Assembly (NCBI RefSeq): GCF_009792235.1
Contig: NZ_CP046973.1
Coordinates: 4,030,001-4,094,000 of the forward strand
Direction: 5' to 3'
Length of the DNA stretch: 64,000 nucleotides
Source: Microcystis aeruginosa FD4
Lineage (GTDB): Bacteria > Cyanobacteriota > Cyanobacteriia > Cyanobacteriales > Microcystaceae
Shown here piece by piece: positions 36,021 through 45,660 of this stretch. Every line of letters begins with the position of its first letter. Positions within the stretch are counted from its first letter, which is position 1. The position numbers and the translations under genes were made by a program. The notes below the pieces were generated by a model. The model made no database searches. It had not been told where the DNA came from and was given only the letters and a program-made list of their open reading frames with translations.

Positions 36021-37467
36021 TTACTTCGAGAGATTGATTCTCCTTGGGTGAACTACGCACCTCTCTATCCCATAGCGGTTAAACGCATTTGGGAATGCTT
36101 TTCGCAAAATGTTGTAGGAACCCATCACATCAGATTGGCAAAGAAATCCTCTATCTGTGCGATATAAACCTCGTTTAATCCTTTTTCCTGAAAACACTGG
36201 CTTTTCAGTTGTTTGTCCCTACACTGGTAGGGGGTCTAAATTCAAAAAATTAGCAACGGAGGTATAGGATTCCTCTTGAATAATCACTTTGATTCCTACT
36301 AATTGACATTTATAAATAATCATGTCAATTAATCGAGCATGAGGGATGGTCACAAATTTTTGATTGTTGACTTTGCCTAAGTTCACTCCTTGTTTCCAAC
36401 CGTCATTTTTCCCAATTACTAAAGTTGTTATCTCTTGGTCAACTAAGAGCTTAACCAAATAACGACTAGCTTTATGAAGATAATCATCTACTTTCTGATT
36501 TCGACCGCGAGTTAAACGGCGAATCCTCTGGGAACTTTGACGATTACCTTTTAACAGAGATTGTAACTTAGCTCGACGTTGGTTATAAAATTGATTCAGG
36601 CTTTTTAACGGTCTGCCATTAATCAACAAAGGTATAAAATCCGGTTGATTTGAAGTTACAGCCATCAAATTATCTAGGGTTTGCGGCAAAAAGTTTTTCG
36701 TGGGGGTAGGGTGTGGGGTGTAGGGTGTGGGGTGTAGGGTTTTACCGATTTTGAGGGTGTCAATTACCTAATTTTCAGGGAAAAAGTATCTGAATTTTCC
36801 CCCCGAACACTCCCATATCCGGTACTTTTTGATTGACAAAAAGTCTAAAAGTCTTACCCAACAAGGTTTTTAGATTTATTCAGCCAACCCTATCTATGCC
36901 TAAATCTATCGCAGCTATCTTTTCATTAGGAGCTAATAACTGTTCGGTTTTCTCATAAATTACCTCGATTACATAACAATCACATTTAGGAACTATTCTG
37001 ACTTCTGCTAGGCGCTCCGCAACTCTCGTCGGCAATGCAATTGAAGTACCTGATAGCTTGACTAATCCTTGCTTAAGACCTACTTTGCTGATGGCTTGAA
37101 TTGTGTAAACTAAGAGATTTCTTCCTTCTTTTTTTGGCTCCTTATAGCCAGGGATTTTAGGTTTGACCAGAAATTTATCGGGGTGACTTTTAAACTCCGA
37201 TGAAGCGGCAAAAAATGATGGCCAGTTTTTGTCTAATCCTCTTAAAACTTGTTGGGAAATTTTAGCGGGTAACGCTTGATACTGTTCTGTCTCTGACCTC
37301 AGAGAGGCCATCTGATTATAGGTCAAATAGCCATGGCCATAAATGAAGTTTTGTCGGATTAAATAGTTAGCTGAGTTGTAGAGATTTTTAGACTGCCAAG
37401 ATAAATTATCTATCTCCGCCCAAAATCTATATCCTTTCTTGATAATGTGTCTTTCTGCTACTAACAT
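36021..37467 (-). pseudogene. IS607-type tnpB, broken by a MITE and an in-frame TAG
   Basis: It reads from 37467 leftward. The 5' part (MLVAERHIIKKGYRFWAEID to AAIDLGID) holds the first RuvC-like Asp. MITE copy 3 interrupts it at 36677-36890, and the frame resumes with NLMAVTSNQPDFIPLLINGR and runs to DPLPV. There a TAG (36219-36221) stands where the family has Tyr (PVYG). The reading frame continues past it through FSGKRIKRGLYRTDRGF and DVMGSYNILRKAF (last catalytic Asp) to a TAA at 36021. TnpB proteins are RNA-guided nucleases in this transposon family. This copy is dead as read. The fragment at 54653-55091 carries the same TAG. Confidence 0.85.
36677..36890. mobile_element. MITE, GGGTYTGCTGAA family, copy 3, inside tnpB
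   Basis: It is 214 bases long, with ends GGGTTTGCGGCAAAAAG on the left and GATTTATTCAGCCAACCC on the right. It is flanked by the direct repeat TATCTA (36671-36676 and 36891-36896). Removing the element and one TATCTA rejoins the tnpB frame as GIDNLMAV, which proves the 6-base target duplication. The interior resembles copy 1. Confidence 0.88.
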
Positions 37468-37474
37468 TATTATA

Positions 37475-37633
37475 TTATCCGTTGTCTTTTAACTCAGCGT
37501 CGGGTTTTGAAGGGTTGTCATCCGTTATGATAATTGTACCGGAAGGCAATTGATAGCCTGTTAAATTCCCTTGTTTCCACCACCTCCAAGCCGTTCGATA
37601 ACTTATTCTTGTTTTTTTTGCCTAGTCTGATAG
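37475..37633 (-). pseudogene. IS607-type tnpA remnant (serine recombinase DNA-binding part)
   Basis: It translates as LSD-stop-AKKTRISYRTAWRWW, then KQGNLTGYQLPSGTIII and TDDNPSKPDAELKDNG-stop. The first part is the MerR-like helix-turn-helix at the N-terminus of IS607 TnpA, where the usual sequence is LSDYAKK; the Tyr is a TAG here. The catalytic resolvase domain is missing. It ends 8 bases before tnpB, the normal tnpA-tnpB order of IS607. Confidence 0.75.
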
Positions 37634-38030
37634 GTTCCTGTCTATATATTACCATGTCTGGCTATATATGACCATATTTGTATTGAAACTTTACAATACT
37701 AAATCTGGTTATTAAAGACTGATTATTTATTCCTCCTTTTGCATGAGTGCCTAGGCCTTTTTGAAATCAAAAAGTTCTGGATCGGGGAGTGTCAACCTAT
37801 AGTGAAAGCCAGTTTTCCGACTGAATCATTCAGGGTTGCCGTCAGAACATAAGTATTGCGGATTTTCAAGCTCTCAACGGTTGCCGCTGATAGCTGACTC
37901 CTGAGGGCTAAGGAGAGGACCCAGAGCGATTGCAAGTCTGTGGAAAAGCTTAATTTGTTTTCCACTTCACCGTTAGTTAACCTAAAGTGAATATCATGTA
38001 ATCGTCCCAAGATCGATTAGTAAGGGTTCC
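37634..38030. other. Intergenic region upstream of pyk
   Basis: The 37757-37790 stretch (TTTTTGAAATCAAAAAG and onward) looks like a decayed piece of the MITE interior. An open frame on the minus strand (37792-38010) starts only with TTG and has no recognisable product, so I do not call it. The pyk promoter should lie in the last 150 bases, but I see no clear boxes. Confidence 0.4.
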
Positions 38031-39452
38031 ATGTCAATTATTACCCATAGAACTAAGATCGTAGCCACGATCGGCCCTGCCAGTAATTCGCCGGAAGTCC
38101 TCAAGCAGATGATCGGTGCGGGGATGAATGTAGCGCGGCTAAACTTTTCCCACGGTAGCTACGAGGATCATGCGAGAGTTGTTACCCTTTTACGGCAAAT
38201 TTCTCAAGAATTAGACAATCCGATCACTCTTCTGCAAGATTTACAAGGGCCAAAAATTCGCGTTGGTCATCTCCCCAATGGTTCGATTACCATCAACGAC
38301 GGCGATTATCTCACCCTTGTACCCATGGATGAGTATCGGGGAGAACCGAACACCGTTTCGATCGATTATCCCTATCTGGCCGAGGAAGCACAGCTAGGTG
38401 AGCAAATTCTCCTTGATGATGGTTTATTAGAGCTAAAAATCGTTGAAATTAACGGAAAAGAGCTAAAATGTCAAGTGTTGGAGGGAGGAATTCTCAAAAG
38501 TCGCAAGGGAGTTAATCTACCCCGTCTCAATTTGCGCTTACCTTCCATGACTGAAAAAGACAAACAAGACCTAGAATTTGGTCTTTCTCAGGGGGTTGAT
38601 TGGGTTTCCCTCAGTTTTGTTCGTAAAGGAGAAGATATCAAAGCGATTAAGGCATTTTTAGCCGAGAGAAATCATGGGGATGTGCCAGTGATAGCTAAAA
38701 TTGAAAAACCGCAGGCGATCAAAAATTTAGAGTCAATTGTCGAGGAATGTGACGGCATTATGGTGGCCCGGGGCGATTTGGGGGTAGAATTAAGCCCCGA
38801 AAAAGTCCCCATGTTGCAAAAACGCATTATCAGACTCTGCAACATGAAAACTATTCCCGTCATCACTGCCACCCAGATGTTAGAAAGCATGATTCACAAT
38901 CCCCGACCGACTCGAGCCGAGGCTAGTGATGTGGCTAATGCGATTATCGATGGAACCGATGCGGTGATGTTATCGGGGGAATCAGCAGTGGGAGATTTTC
39001 CCGTCAAAGCGGTGGCTATGTTGGCCAAAATCGCCCATGATGTGGAAGCGGATGTGAAGTTTGATAATGTTCCCCCCAATGAGTCCGATGAAACTCACGC
39101 TCTCAGTGAGGCTTTAGTGGCGATCGATCAAACCCTTGATCTCCGTTATATTGTCACTTTTACCACCTCCGGCTACACTTCGCTACTGGCTTCTAAGGAA
39201 CGTCCCTCGGTTCCCGTCATTGCCATGACTCCCAACAAACGCGTCTATCACCGTCTCAATCTAGTCTGGGGTGTGATCCCGATTCTTCTCGATCATCAGG
39301 TGTCCGTCTTTGAGGATGTGTTAAAGCAAACGGAATCAATTCTACTTCAGAAAAATCTAGCGCAATCGGGCGATAAAATCCTGATTATGGCGGGAATTCC
39401 CATGCAGAAAACTAAAGGCACCAATTTCCTCAAAATTCACACCATTTCGTAA
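38031..39452 (+). CDS. pyk: Pyruvate kinase
   Basis: A 473-residue enzyme that converts phosphoenolpyruvate and ADP to pyruvate and ATP in the cytosol. The N-terminus RTKIVATIGPASNSPEVLK is the standard opening. The active-site signature MVARGDLGVELSPEKVP follows near residue 245, then TATQMLESMIHNPRPTRAEA (ADP and Mg binding) and DGTDAVMLSGESA. The C-terminal regulatory domain ends at TNFLKIHTIS. The length matches the short pyruvate kinase form and lacks the extra C-terminal PEP-utiliser domain seen in the longer cyanobacterial isozyme. The ATG at 38031 puts the conserved opening at the expected distance. It is followed by gpmA remnants, so two lower-glycolysis genes lie together. Confidence 0.97.
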   Translation: MSIITHRTKIVATIGPASNSPEVLKQMIGAGMNVARLNFSHGSYEDHARVVTLLRQISQELDNPITLLQDLQGPKIRVGHLPNGSITINDGDYLTLVPMDEYRGEPNTVSIDYPYLAEEAQLGEQILLDDGLLELKIVEINGKELKCQVLEGGILKSRKGVNLPRLNLRLPSMTEKDKQDLEFGLSQGVDWVSLSFVRKGEDIKAIKAFLAERNHGDVPVIAKIEKPQAIKNLESIVEECDGIMVARGDLGVELSPEKVPMLQKRIIRLCNMKTIPVITATQMLESMIHNPRPTRAEASDVANAIIDGTDAVMLSGESAVGDFPVKAVAMLAKIAHDVEADVKFDNVPPNESDETHALSEALVAIDQTLDLRYIVTFTTSGYTSLLASKERPSVPVIAMTPNKRVYHRLNLVWGVIPILLDHQVSVFEDVLKQTESILLQKNLAQSGDKILIMAGIPMQKTKGTNFLKIHTIS

Positions 39453-39579
39453 GTTCTAGGAGTCGGTCGTCAGGGGACAGGAGATAGGAGATAGGAGATA
39501 GGAGATTATTTCTATTTATTCTCCCCACACCCCACACCCCACACCCCACACCCCACTTCCCCACTTCCCAAGAAAACCT
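39453..39579. repeat. Short tandem repeats between pyk and gpmA
   Basis: Direct repeats GATAGGA (about 39480-39505) and CCCCACAC-type units (about 39525-39560), of the kind found throughout this genome's intergenic DNA. No gene. Confidence 0.7.
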
Positions 39580-40281
39580 ATGTCAAAACTTGTATTAATT
39601 CGTCACGGCCAAAGTCTTTGGAATGCGGCCAATAAATTCACTGGATGGGTCGATGTTCCCTTGAGTGAACGCGGTCGGGCTGAAGCCATGATCGCTGCCT
39701 GTAAACTGAAAGAAGCCAAGATCACGATCGATGTCTGTTTTACCAGTCTCCTAATTCGCACTATGGAAACGGCAATAATTTGTCTGACTGAGTGTGATGA
39801 AATTCGCGCCGGTAAAATCCCTATTTTTAAACACGATAGCGATGATCCTGATTGGCACGGCTGGGATCGGTACGACGGTGATCCCAGCCAGGAAATTCCG
39901 ATTTTTCCCAGTCAGTCCATCGACGAACGCTATTATGGTGATTTACAGGGTTTGAATAAAGCCGAAACTGCCGCTAAATTTGGAGAGGCACAGGTTAAGG
40001 AATGGCGTAGAGCCTATTTTACCCGTCCTCCCGGAGGTGAAAGTTGAGAGGATACCGTCACCCGGGTTGCACCCTTTTTTCAGAGTCGTATTCTCTCCCA
40101 TATCCGACAGGGTGATCATGTCTTAGTGGCAGCCCACGGTAATTCCTTGCGGGCAATGATTATGACCTTAGAAAATCTTAGCCCAGAAGAAGTCCCCGGT
40201 TTGGAGTTAATCACGGGAGTTCCAATTGTCTATGATCTCGATGCGACAGGAAAAATTATCAGTAAGCAAATTCTGCCCTGA
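39580..40281 (+). pseudogene. gpmA: 2,3-bisphosphoglycerate-dependent phosphoglycerate mutase, split by an in-frame TGA
   Basis: Residues 1-155 are a normal dPGM: LIRHGQSLWN with the phospho-acceptor His, FTGWVDVPLSERG, RTMETAI, ERYYGDLQGLNK and the PPGGES loop. A TGA at 40045-40047 then interrupts a perfectly continuing frame: EDTVTRVAPFFQSRI, VAAHGNSLRAMIMTLENL (second catalytic His) and ELITGVPIVYDLD up to a TGA at 40279. Homologues have Leu at this position (GGESLED), so one base change (TTG or TTA to TGA) explains it. The truncated product lacks the second His and should be inactive. Either the strain lost this isozyme, or the stop is read through or is a sequencing error. It follows pyk by 127 bases. 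Confidence 0.88.
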
Positions 40282-40598
40282 TTTTTTCGTCTTCTTCCAG
40301 ACGAGCAAGGTCATTTTATGTTATCCTGAATTCCCCGACCGACGACCGACTCCTAACCCCAGCAACAAACTTTGATTCTTCGGTTTGTCTTATGCAATCA
40401 CAAATACCAGACTTGACCCATAAGGTTTTTAGGATAGGCAAAGAGTCCCTAGCATACTACCTACCGAATAACCAAAAATCATAACTTAGTAGATTGACAA
40501 AAATGAGATGTACCCATTTCCATCCCTCTTAAAAAGGGGGAAAAGGGGGACTTAAATTCGATGATTCGATCTGCAATTTTTCTGGGCAAAAATTGCTA
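40282..40598. other. Intergenic region between gpmA and the GHL10 gene
   Basis: It contains the repeat CCCTCTTAAAAAGGGGGAAA at about 40523-40549, related to the palindromic inserts found in the NRPS genes. The two genes converge here. No open frame is supported. Confidence 0.5.
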
Positions 40599-41915
40599 TT
40601 AACTATCCGGAGGGGGAATTACAGGAATTTCGATCCCGTCCGGCGCTAAGGGGGGAGGTGTGGGGGTTAGTCTTGGCTGGTAAACAGGTTCGGGCGTACT
40701 AACTAAGGGAATATTTTCCAGCACGGGAAGACGGGGAGTGATGGGTTGCGAAAACATCGCTTCAATTGCCGCTTTTCTGGTTTCTGGAGATTCCAAAGCT
40801 TGCTGCCAAAGACTTTCATAAAAGAAGAAAATCACCCCTAAACCCCGTTGACGAGCAGCCAATACCTTTTCTTCAATCAAGGGTAGGGCAATCGGTCGAT
40901 TGCGTAAACCAGTTAAAACTCCCACAGCGGTGGGGATAGTTTGCTGAGTTTCCTGAATTTCGGGACGCTCTAATTGTTTGAGAAAACTGGGCAGATCGGG
41001 ACGATAAACCTGTACGATTAACTCATCGACTAATCCTTGCCGCACCCAACCGAGCCAATCCTGTAGATGACCATTATAGGCGAATTCGTAGGGATTAGGG
41101 GCGATCGAAAGCAGTATATTCGGTTTAATTGCCTCAATTGATTCTTTGAGATTAGCCACAAAAGCGGTGATTTTATCGGCGCGCCATTTTGTCCATTCGG
41201 GATCCCGGGGGTTAGCCGGAGGCGTTTTTTCGGTTTCCTGTTGATAAAGAGCGATAGTATAGGGATCATAGCCGAATTCGTTGGGTAAACTCAGATGATC
41301 GTCGAATTGGATGCCGTTAATATCGTATTGTCCCACCACTTCCAAGACTAACTCCCGCAGAAAATTCTGCACCTCGGGACGGAAAGGATTCAACCACACC
41401 ACCTCACCGGCTGCCCCTACCCAAGTGGTCCCCCCGTCGCGTTTTTGGGTTAACCAGTCCTGATGTTTTAAGGCTAATTCTGAGGTGGGAGGGGCCATAA
41501 ATCCGAATTCAAACCAAGGAATGACCAATAATCCCCTTCCACGGGTTTGTTCCACCAATTCTGCCAAGATATCTTGTCCCTGCGCTCCCGTAGGCACAAA
41601 AGGCTGTATTCCTTCCCGTTGGGCGATCGCACTGGGATAGAGAGCATAACCGGAATTCCAAACCACGGGATAGATGGCATTAAAATTAAGATTAACTAAT
41701 TGCTCGATCGCTTGTTGTCGTTTATCCCTGTCCATCAGCATCGCAGTATCGTTGGTGGTAATCCAAACACCGCGGATATCAGGATCTCGACTTTGAGAGA
41801 AAGCGGCAGAAAAATAGCCTAAGAGTAGGACTATGAGAAAAGATGCTAAGAATAGTAGTATAGGGAGCTTTTTAAGAATTTGCCGCCAAACGCTAGTCGG
41901 AATTAGAAAAGTCAT
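40599..41915 (-). CDS. Glycoside-hydrolase-like GHL10 (DUF187) family protein, exported
   Basis: A 438-residue protein. An uncleaved anchor or signal segment lies at about 16-38 (LPILLFLASFLIVLLLGYFS), so it acts in the periplasm or at the outer envelope. The catalytic-type barrel begins with DIRGVWITTNDTAM and continues through LNFNAIYPVVWNSGYALYPS, LLVIPWFEFGFM, INGIQFDDHLSLPNEFGYD and LSIAPNPYEFAY, all typical of GHL10 proteins annotated as GH10-like. A proline-rich tail ends the protein (TPTPPPLAPDG). Family members are thought to act on cell-wall or other glycans, but substrates are not established. It has its own 5' gap of 92 bases from the upstream glycosyltransferase. Confidence 0.85.
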   Translation of the reverse strand: MTFLIPTSVWRQILKKLPILLFLASFLIVLLLGYFSAAFSQSRDPDIRGVWITTNDTAMLMDRDKRQQAIEQLVNLNFNAIYPVVWNSGYALYPSAIAQREGIQPFVPTGAQGQDILAELVEQTRGRGLLVIPWFEFGFMAPPTSELALKHQDWLTQKRDGGTTWVGAAGEVVWLNPFRPEVQNFLRELVLEVVGQYDINGIQFDDHLSLPNEFGYDPYTIALYQQETEKTPPANPRDPEWTKWRADKITAFVANLKESIEAIKPNILLSIAPNPYEFAYNGHLQDWLGWVRQGLVDELIVQVYRPDLPSFLKQLERPEIQETQQTIPTAVGVLTGLRNRPIALPLIEEKVLAARQRGLGVIFFFYESLWQQALESPETRKAAIEAMFSQPITPRLPVLENIPLVSTPEPVYQPRLTPTPPPLAPDGIEIPVIPPPDS

Positions 41916-42007
41916 TTCTTTAAGGTGAAGATTAACGGTTTTAACTGGTTATAATACCAGCTTTGCTCAACTCTTTGAGGCTAGATTGACCCAAAATATA
42001 TATTTAC

Positions 42008-43585
42008 CTATTTTTTCCCTCGCCACAATTGACCCTGAGGATAGAAATAATCAAGACGAATATCGAATTGATCTAGGGCCAGTAATAACCGATTGGAAGG
42101 ACGAAAAAGAAATAAGTTGACCTGGGGAATTTCTAGGACTTCTTTTAACTTATCGGTATCGGGGTTACTGGTAGTCAGGAAGTATTGTACATCAGAATTA
42201 AGAGGATAATTAAGGGAAAGCAAATCACCTAAGTTAGTCCAGTCATTACCTTCGTCGCTGATAATAATGGCATTGGGTACAGCATTAATTTTTCTGGCAA
42301 CTTCGCCATTCCAATAACTAGGAACTTTTGCCCAACTGGTTTCGGAAAGAGCATTATTAAAGTTCGATATCATACTAGTAGTTAACAAAAAAGTCAAGAT
42401 AATTTTACCTAAAATTGTACTTTGACTAAGCAATTGTGACAAGAAAAAAGCCACAGTTATATAGATAGTGGGAAAGGAGGCAATTAGATAACGGGTGACA
42501 GTTGATCTAGTGGTGATAAAAATTAGATCGGGAATGACTAAAGCTAGGAAAGGTACTAGGGTTGAGGTAATCAGAAAAGTAAAAGCTATGGGGTTATTGT
42601 AGCGATAAACTCGATAAAAAGCATAGATAATTAAGATTAAAAAAATTAGTCTATATATATAGGTGAAGATGTTATTAAAACCAAAATCGCTATCGCTAAA
42701 TGGACAAGTAAAAGTTAAGAGCCATAATTTACCGAACAATCCCCAATCGAGATAGTTAACGGCAGCCCAACTGGTGGAGTTAAAGGCCCTTTGAGAGTTA
42801 GTTAAAAAAACCTGTAACCAGGGTATATATAAAATTATCATTGTTAACCCAGATAACAGGAAAAATATCAAGTTATTTTTTCGCTCTGGTTTCATAACAA
42901 GATACCAAATTATCAAGACTGCTTGAGCAAATAAGTTGAGAATAAAAAAGAGATGGGTGTAGATTCCGAGAGTATTAGATAAGGTGTATAAAGACCAATT
43001 AACAATAGTTCTTTTTTTGAGGCATTTTAACAGCATTAATTGACTAATTATCGTTAACATAACTACAAGACTATACTGACGGGACATTTGAGCAAATATT
43101 ATATCAACTGGAGAGAGTGCCAATAAAATTACTGCTAAAACTGCCGTTAACTTTGCTGCAAATAATTCTAGGGATAGATAGTAAATAAATGGCAGAGAGA
43201 GCAGACTAAAAACAATCGCTAAACTGCGGGAAGAAACGGGAGAAAAACCGAATATTTTTTCCCAATAGCGAGAGATAATAAAGTATAAAGGTGGGTGTTG
43301 AGGGTCTTCTTTAGCAAGAGATTTAATCGTATCAAAAACATTACTTTCGGGTTTCAGTTGTTGAAATTTTCCTAATTCTGTGGTAGATAAAAGACGATTT
43401 TGAAAGATAGTATCAGCGATTTCTTTTGCTTGATAACCAGTGGTTCTAATGGTGGTGTAGGATTCATCGTGCCAATAGATTTTTTTATCGATATTTGCGA
43501 AACGAAAAACCACACCGAGAGTTAGGATAATTGCCAAAAGTATTAAGAGCCAATTGGGAGTTTTATAATTAATAGTTGCTGGCAT
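42008..43585 (-). CDS. GT39/ArnT-like membrane glycosyltransferase
   Basis: A 525-residue integral membrane protein with about ten to twelve hydrophobic segments. The first periplasmic loop contains KIYWHDESYTTIRTTGY, where Asp-Glu is the catalytic and metal-site signature of the dolichol-/undecaprenyl-phosphate-sugar-using GT-C fold (PMT and ArnT families). PQHPPLYFIISRYW near residue 97 is another family hallmark. The C-terminal soluble part (DEGNDWTNLGDLLSLNYPL) is typical. It probably transfers a sugar from a lipid carrier to lipid or protein on the periplasmic side; the acceptor is unknown. It begins one base after the dnaB stop codon on the same strand, so the two are likely co-transcribed. 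Confidence 0.85.
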   Translation of the reverse strand: MPATINYKTPNWLLILLAIILTLGVVFRFANIDKKIYWHDESYTTIRTTGYQAKEIADTIFQNRLLSTTELGKFQQLKPESNVFDTIKSLAKEDPQHPPLYFIISRYWEKIFGFSPVSSRSLAIVFSLLSLPFIYYLSLELFAAKLTAVLAVILLALSPVDIIFAQMSRQYSLVVMLTIISQLMLLKCLKKRTIVNWSLYTLSNTLGIYTHLFFILNLFAQAVLIIWYLVMKPERKNNLIFFLLSGLTMIILYIPWLQVFLTNSQRAFNSTSWAAVNYLDWGLFGKLWLLTFTCPFSDSDFGFNNIFTYIYRLIFLILIIYAFYRVYRYNNPIAFTFLITSTLVPFLALVIPDLIFITTRSTVTRYLIASFPTIYITVAFFLSQLLSQSTILGKIILTFLLTTSMISNFNNALSETSWAKVPSYWNGEVARKINAVPNAIIISDEGNDWTNLGDLLSLNYPLNSDVQYFLTTSNPDTDKLKEVLEIPQVNLFLFRPSNRLLLALDQFDIRLDYFYPQGQLWRGKK

Positions 43586-43586
43586 T

Positions 43587-45344
43587 TTAATAATTAGAGC
43601 GACTTTGTTTAAGATTAAGAAACTTGGTAAATTCTGGTTGAAAAAGTAGCTTAATTGTGCCGGTGGGACCGTTACGGTGTTTAGTAATAATTACTTCAGC
43701 CACACCTCGATCGGGACTATCGGGGTTATAATATTCATCTCGGTATAACATCATAACTAAATCCGCATCCTGTTCGATACTATTATGGACGATGATATTA
43801 TTGGCAATAAAGTTATGTAATTTATCTACTGTTAAATCATACACTTCTGTCTCTCCATCCGCTTGAATTGCCATAACTTCATCCCAATTAAACCTTAGGT
43901 CTGAATTACTCAGAGAGCGAGGTAAAGCGATATAATTACCAATATTTAATTCATCTAATCTTTGCCAACCGTGGACAGTCAAAAATTTATGATTGGCTGT
44001 AGCTCTAATCGTGCGACCTAAACGAGTTGTTAATCGAAAAACTGGCTTAAATCCTGTGGAAAAGACCTTAGTTACCAGTGCTTTTTCTAATTTTATTGTT
44101 TCCTCATTAAGAGCAAAAACCGTAAAATTAGAGCAATTAACTAACTCACAAATTGGCACTTTAGCACGAGGATCGGCTAACTCAACTAAACTATCACCCG
44201 CTAAACATCCCGACTCGCGTAAATCGGACATCATCGGTCTTTTATTATTACGAGATTCCACAGCGCGACTTAACTGAGAAAGAGCAATTACAGGAGCATG
44301 AATTTCTCTAGCTAAACCCTTAAGACTGCGGGTAATCTTGGAAAGTTCCTGAACGCGATTATCACCTCCCCCTTCCATTAATTGCAGATAATCGATTAAA
44401 ACTAATCCCATTTGTCCCTTTTTTTCTGCCTGTAAACGTCGCACTTGGGAACGCATTTGAATTACACTTAAATTGGCACTATCATCGATATATATGGGTA
44501 AATTTAATAACTTTTCTAGTCCCCCAAGAACCTTTTCTAGATCATTTTGTCCCAAACGACCAGAGCGAATCCGATTACTTTCGATTTTAGCCTCATTTGA
44601 TAACAAGCGTTGGGCCAATTGTTCCTTGGACATCTCCAAACTAAAGACAGCCACAGGTAAATTCTGTTGAGCGATATTATAGGCAATATTAAGAGCAAAA
44701 GAAGTTTTTCCCATGGAAGGCCTACCCGCGATAATAACTAAATCCGAGGGTTGTAAACCACTGGTCATCGCATCGAGATCATAAAATTGAGTTTCGATAC
44801 CGGGTAGAGTGGTCGTCTCCTGCATCTTCTCAATTTCGTTAAAAGTTTCGATTAAAGTATCCCCCAGAAAAATTAAACCCTCCTGGGGTCGTTTTTGGGT
44901 GAGACGAAAAATCTTTTGTTCCGATTCATCGAAAACATTTTCTAATTCTAGCGTCGTATCCCTGGCTAACTCGATAATTTCTCCCCCGGTGGAAATTAAC
45001 TGACGACGCATATATTTATCCATCACTAATTCAGCATAGCGATCGATGTTAGCGGCCGAGACAGTGCGCTCAATTAATTGTAACAATCGCGGCATTCCCC
45101 CGATTTCTTCCAGCAGATAATTATCCTGTAACCAACTGCTAACCGTCATTAAATCCGTCGGTTTTCCCTTCCCTTGTAAAGCAAGCGCCGCACGATAAAT
45201 ATCTTGATGGGTTTTCACATAGAAAGCTTCTGGAATTAAAAAATCACTGATTCTACCTAACGCTTTTGGATCTAGTAAAATACCACCTAAGATAGATTCT
45301 TCCGCTTCAATATTTTGGGGGGGGAGGGATTGATCGCTAATCAT
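43587..45344 (-). CDS. dnaB: Replicative DNA helicase DnaB containing a mini-intein
   Basis: A 585-residue precursor. The N-terminal DnaG-interaction domain (LPPQNIEAEESILGGILLD) is followed by the RecA-like helicase core with Walker A GRPSMGKTSFAL near 212, Walker B VLIDYLQLM and the R-finger region. An intein interrupts the core at LRESG/SIEQDAD, residues 380-521. After splicing, a 443-residue helicase remains, the normal DnaB size. It unwinds DNA at the fork. I chose the ATG at 45344 because MISDQSLPPQN matches the usual start; an earlier in-frame TTG at 45404 adds 20 unlikely residues. The downstream GT39 gene starts after a one-base gap. Confidence 0.95.
   Translation of the reverse strand: MISDQSLPPQNIEAEESILGGILLDPKALGRISDFLIPEAFYVKTHQDIYRAALALQGKGKPTDLMTVSSWLQDNYLLEEIGGMPRLLQLIERTVSAANIDRYAELVMDKYMRRQLISTGGEIIELARDTTLELENVFDESEQKIFRLTQKRPQEGLIFLGDTLIETFNEIEKMQETTTLPGIETQFYDLDAMTSGLQPSDLVIIAGRPSMGKTSFALNIAYNIAQQNLPVAVFSLEMSKEQLAQRLLSNEAKIESNRIRSGRLGQNDLEKVLGGLEKLLNLPIYIDDSANLSVIQMRSQVRRLQAEKKGQMGLVLIDYLQLMEGGGDNRVQELSKITRSLKGLAREIHAPVIALSQLSRAVESRNNKRPMMSDLRESGCLAGDSLVELADPRAKVPICELVNCSNFTVFALNEETIKLEKALVTKVFSTGFKPVFRLTTRLGRTIRATANHKFLTVHGWQRLDELNIGNYIALPRSLSNSDLRFNWDEVMAIQADGETEVYDLTVDKLHNFIANNIIVHNSIEQDADLVMMLYRDEYYNPDSPDRGVAEVIITKHRNGPTGTIKLLFQPEFTKFLNLKQSRSNY
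43782..44207 (-). other. DnaB mini-intein (142 residues, no homing endonuclease)
   Basis: It starts with Cys1 (CLAGDSLVELADP, block A), has block B with the T-x-x-H pattern (GRTIRATANHKFLTVHGWQR) and block F (VYDLTVDKLHNFIANNIIV), and ends His-Asn followed by Ser+1. These residues are what protein splicing needs. The insertion point is the same as in the Synechocystis DnaB intein, as I recall it. At 142 residues it has no room for a LAGLIDADG endonuclease, so it is a naturally minimal, probably immobile intein. Confidence 0.93.
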
Positions 45345-45419
45345 TGTCAATGCTGACTGTGCTTTATCATTAATTATAGTCAGTTTCACCCTAATTAAAT
45401 ACAAATGTTCAGGTTAATG

Positions 45420-45660
45420 ATAGGAGTCGGTCGTCGGTCGTCAGGAGGTGATAGGGTGATAGGGTGATAGGGTTTTGGGGTGATAGGGTGATAGGGTTTT
45501 GGGGTGATAGGGTTTTGGGGTGATAGGGTTTTGGGGTGATAGGGTGATGAGACAACTTTCCCACTTCCCCACTTCATAATTCATAATTCCCATCTCCCCA
45601 CTTCCCCACTTCCCCACTTCCCCACTTCCCCACTTCCCCACTTCCCCACTTCCCCACATC
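45420..45660. repeat. Compound microsatellite array, left arm of an inverted pair
   Basis: From left to right: GTCGGTC heptamers, GATAGGGT octamers mixed with 16-base TGATAGGGTTTTGGGG units, a unique spacer (ACTTCATAATTCATAATTCC), then CCCACTTC octamers. The order and spacer are the reverse complement of 47700-48075, with different copy numbers. It sits between dnaB and cobM. Confidence 0.9.

Noticed and set aside
37792..38010. 72-codon minus-strand frame upstream of pyk
   Set aside because: It opens only with TTG at the edge of the pyk leader, has no ribosome site, no recognisable domain, and lies beside MITE debris.
40045..40047. Selenocysteine or deliberate recoding at the gpmA TGA
   Set aside because: Homologues have Leu, not Cys/Sec, at this position, and no structured element follows. 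A simple nonsense change is more likely.
45420..45660. CRISPR array
   Set aside because: Units are contiguous short repeats with no unique spacers, and there are no cas genes nearby.
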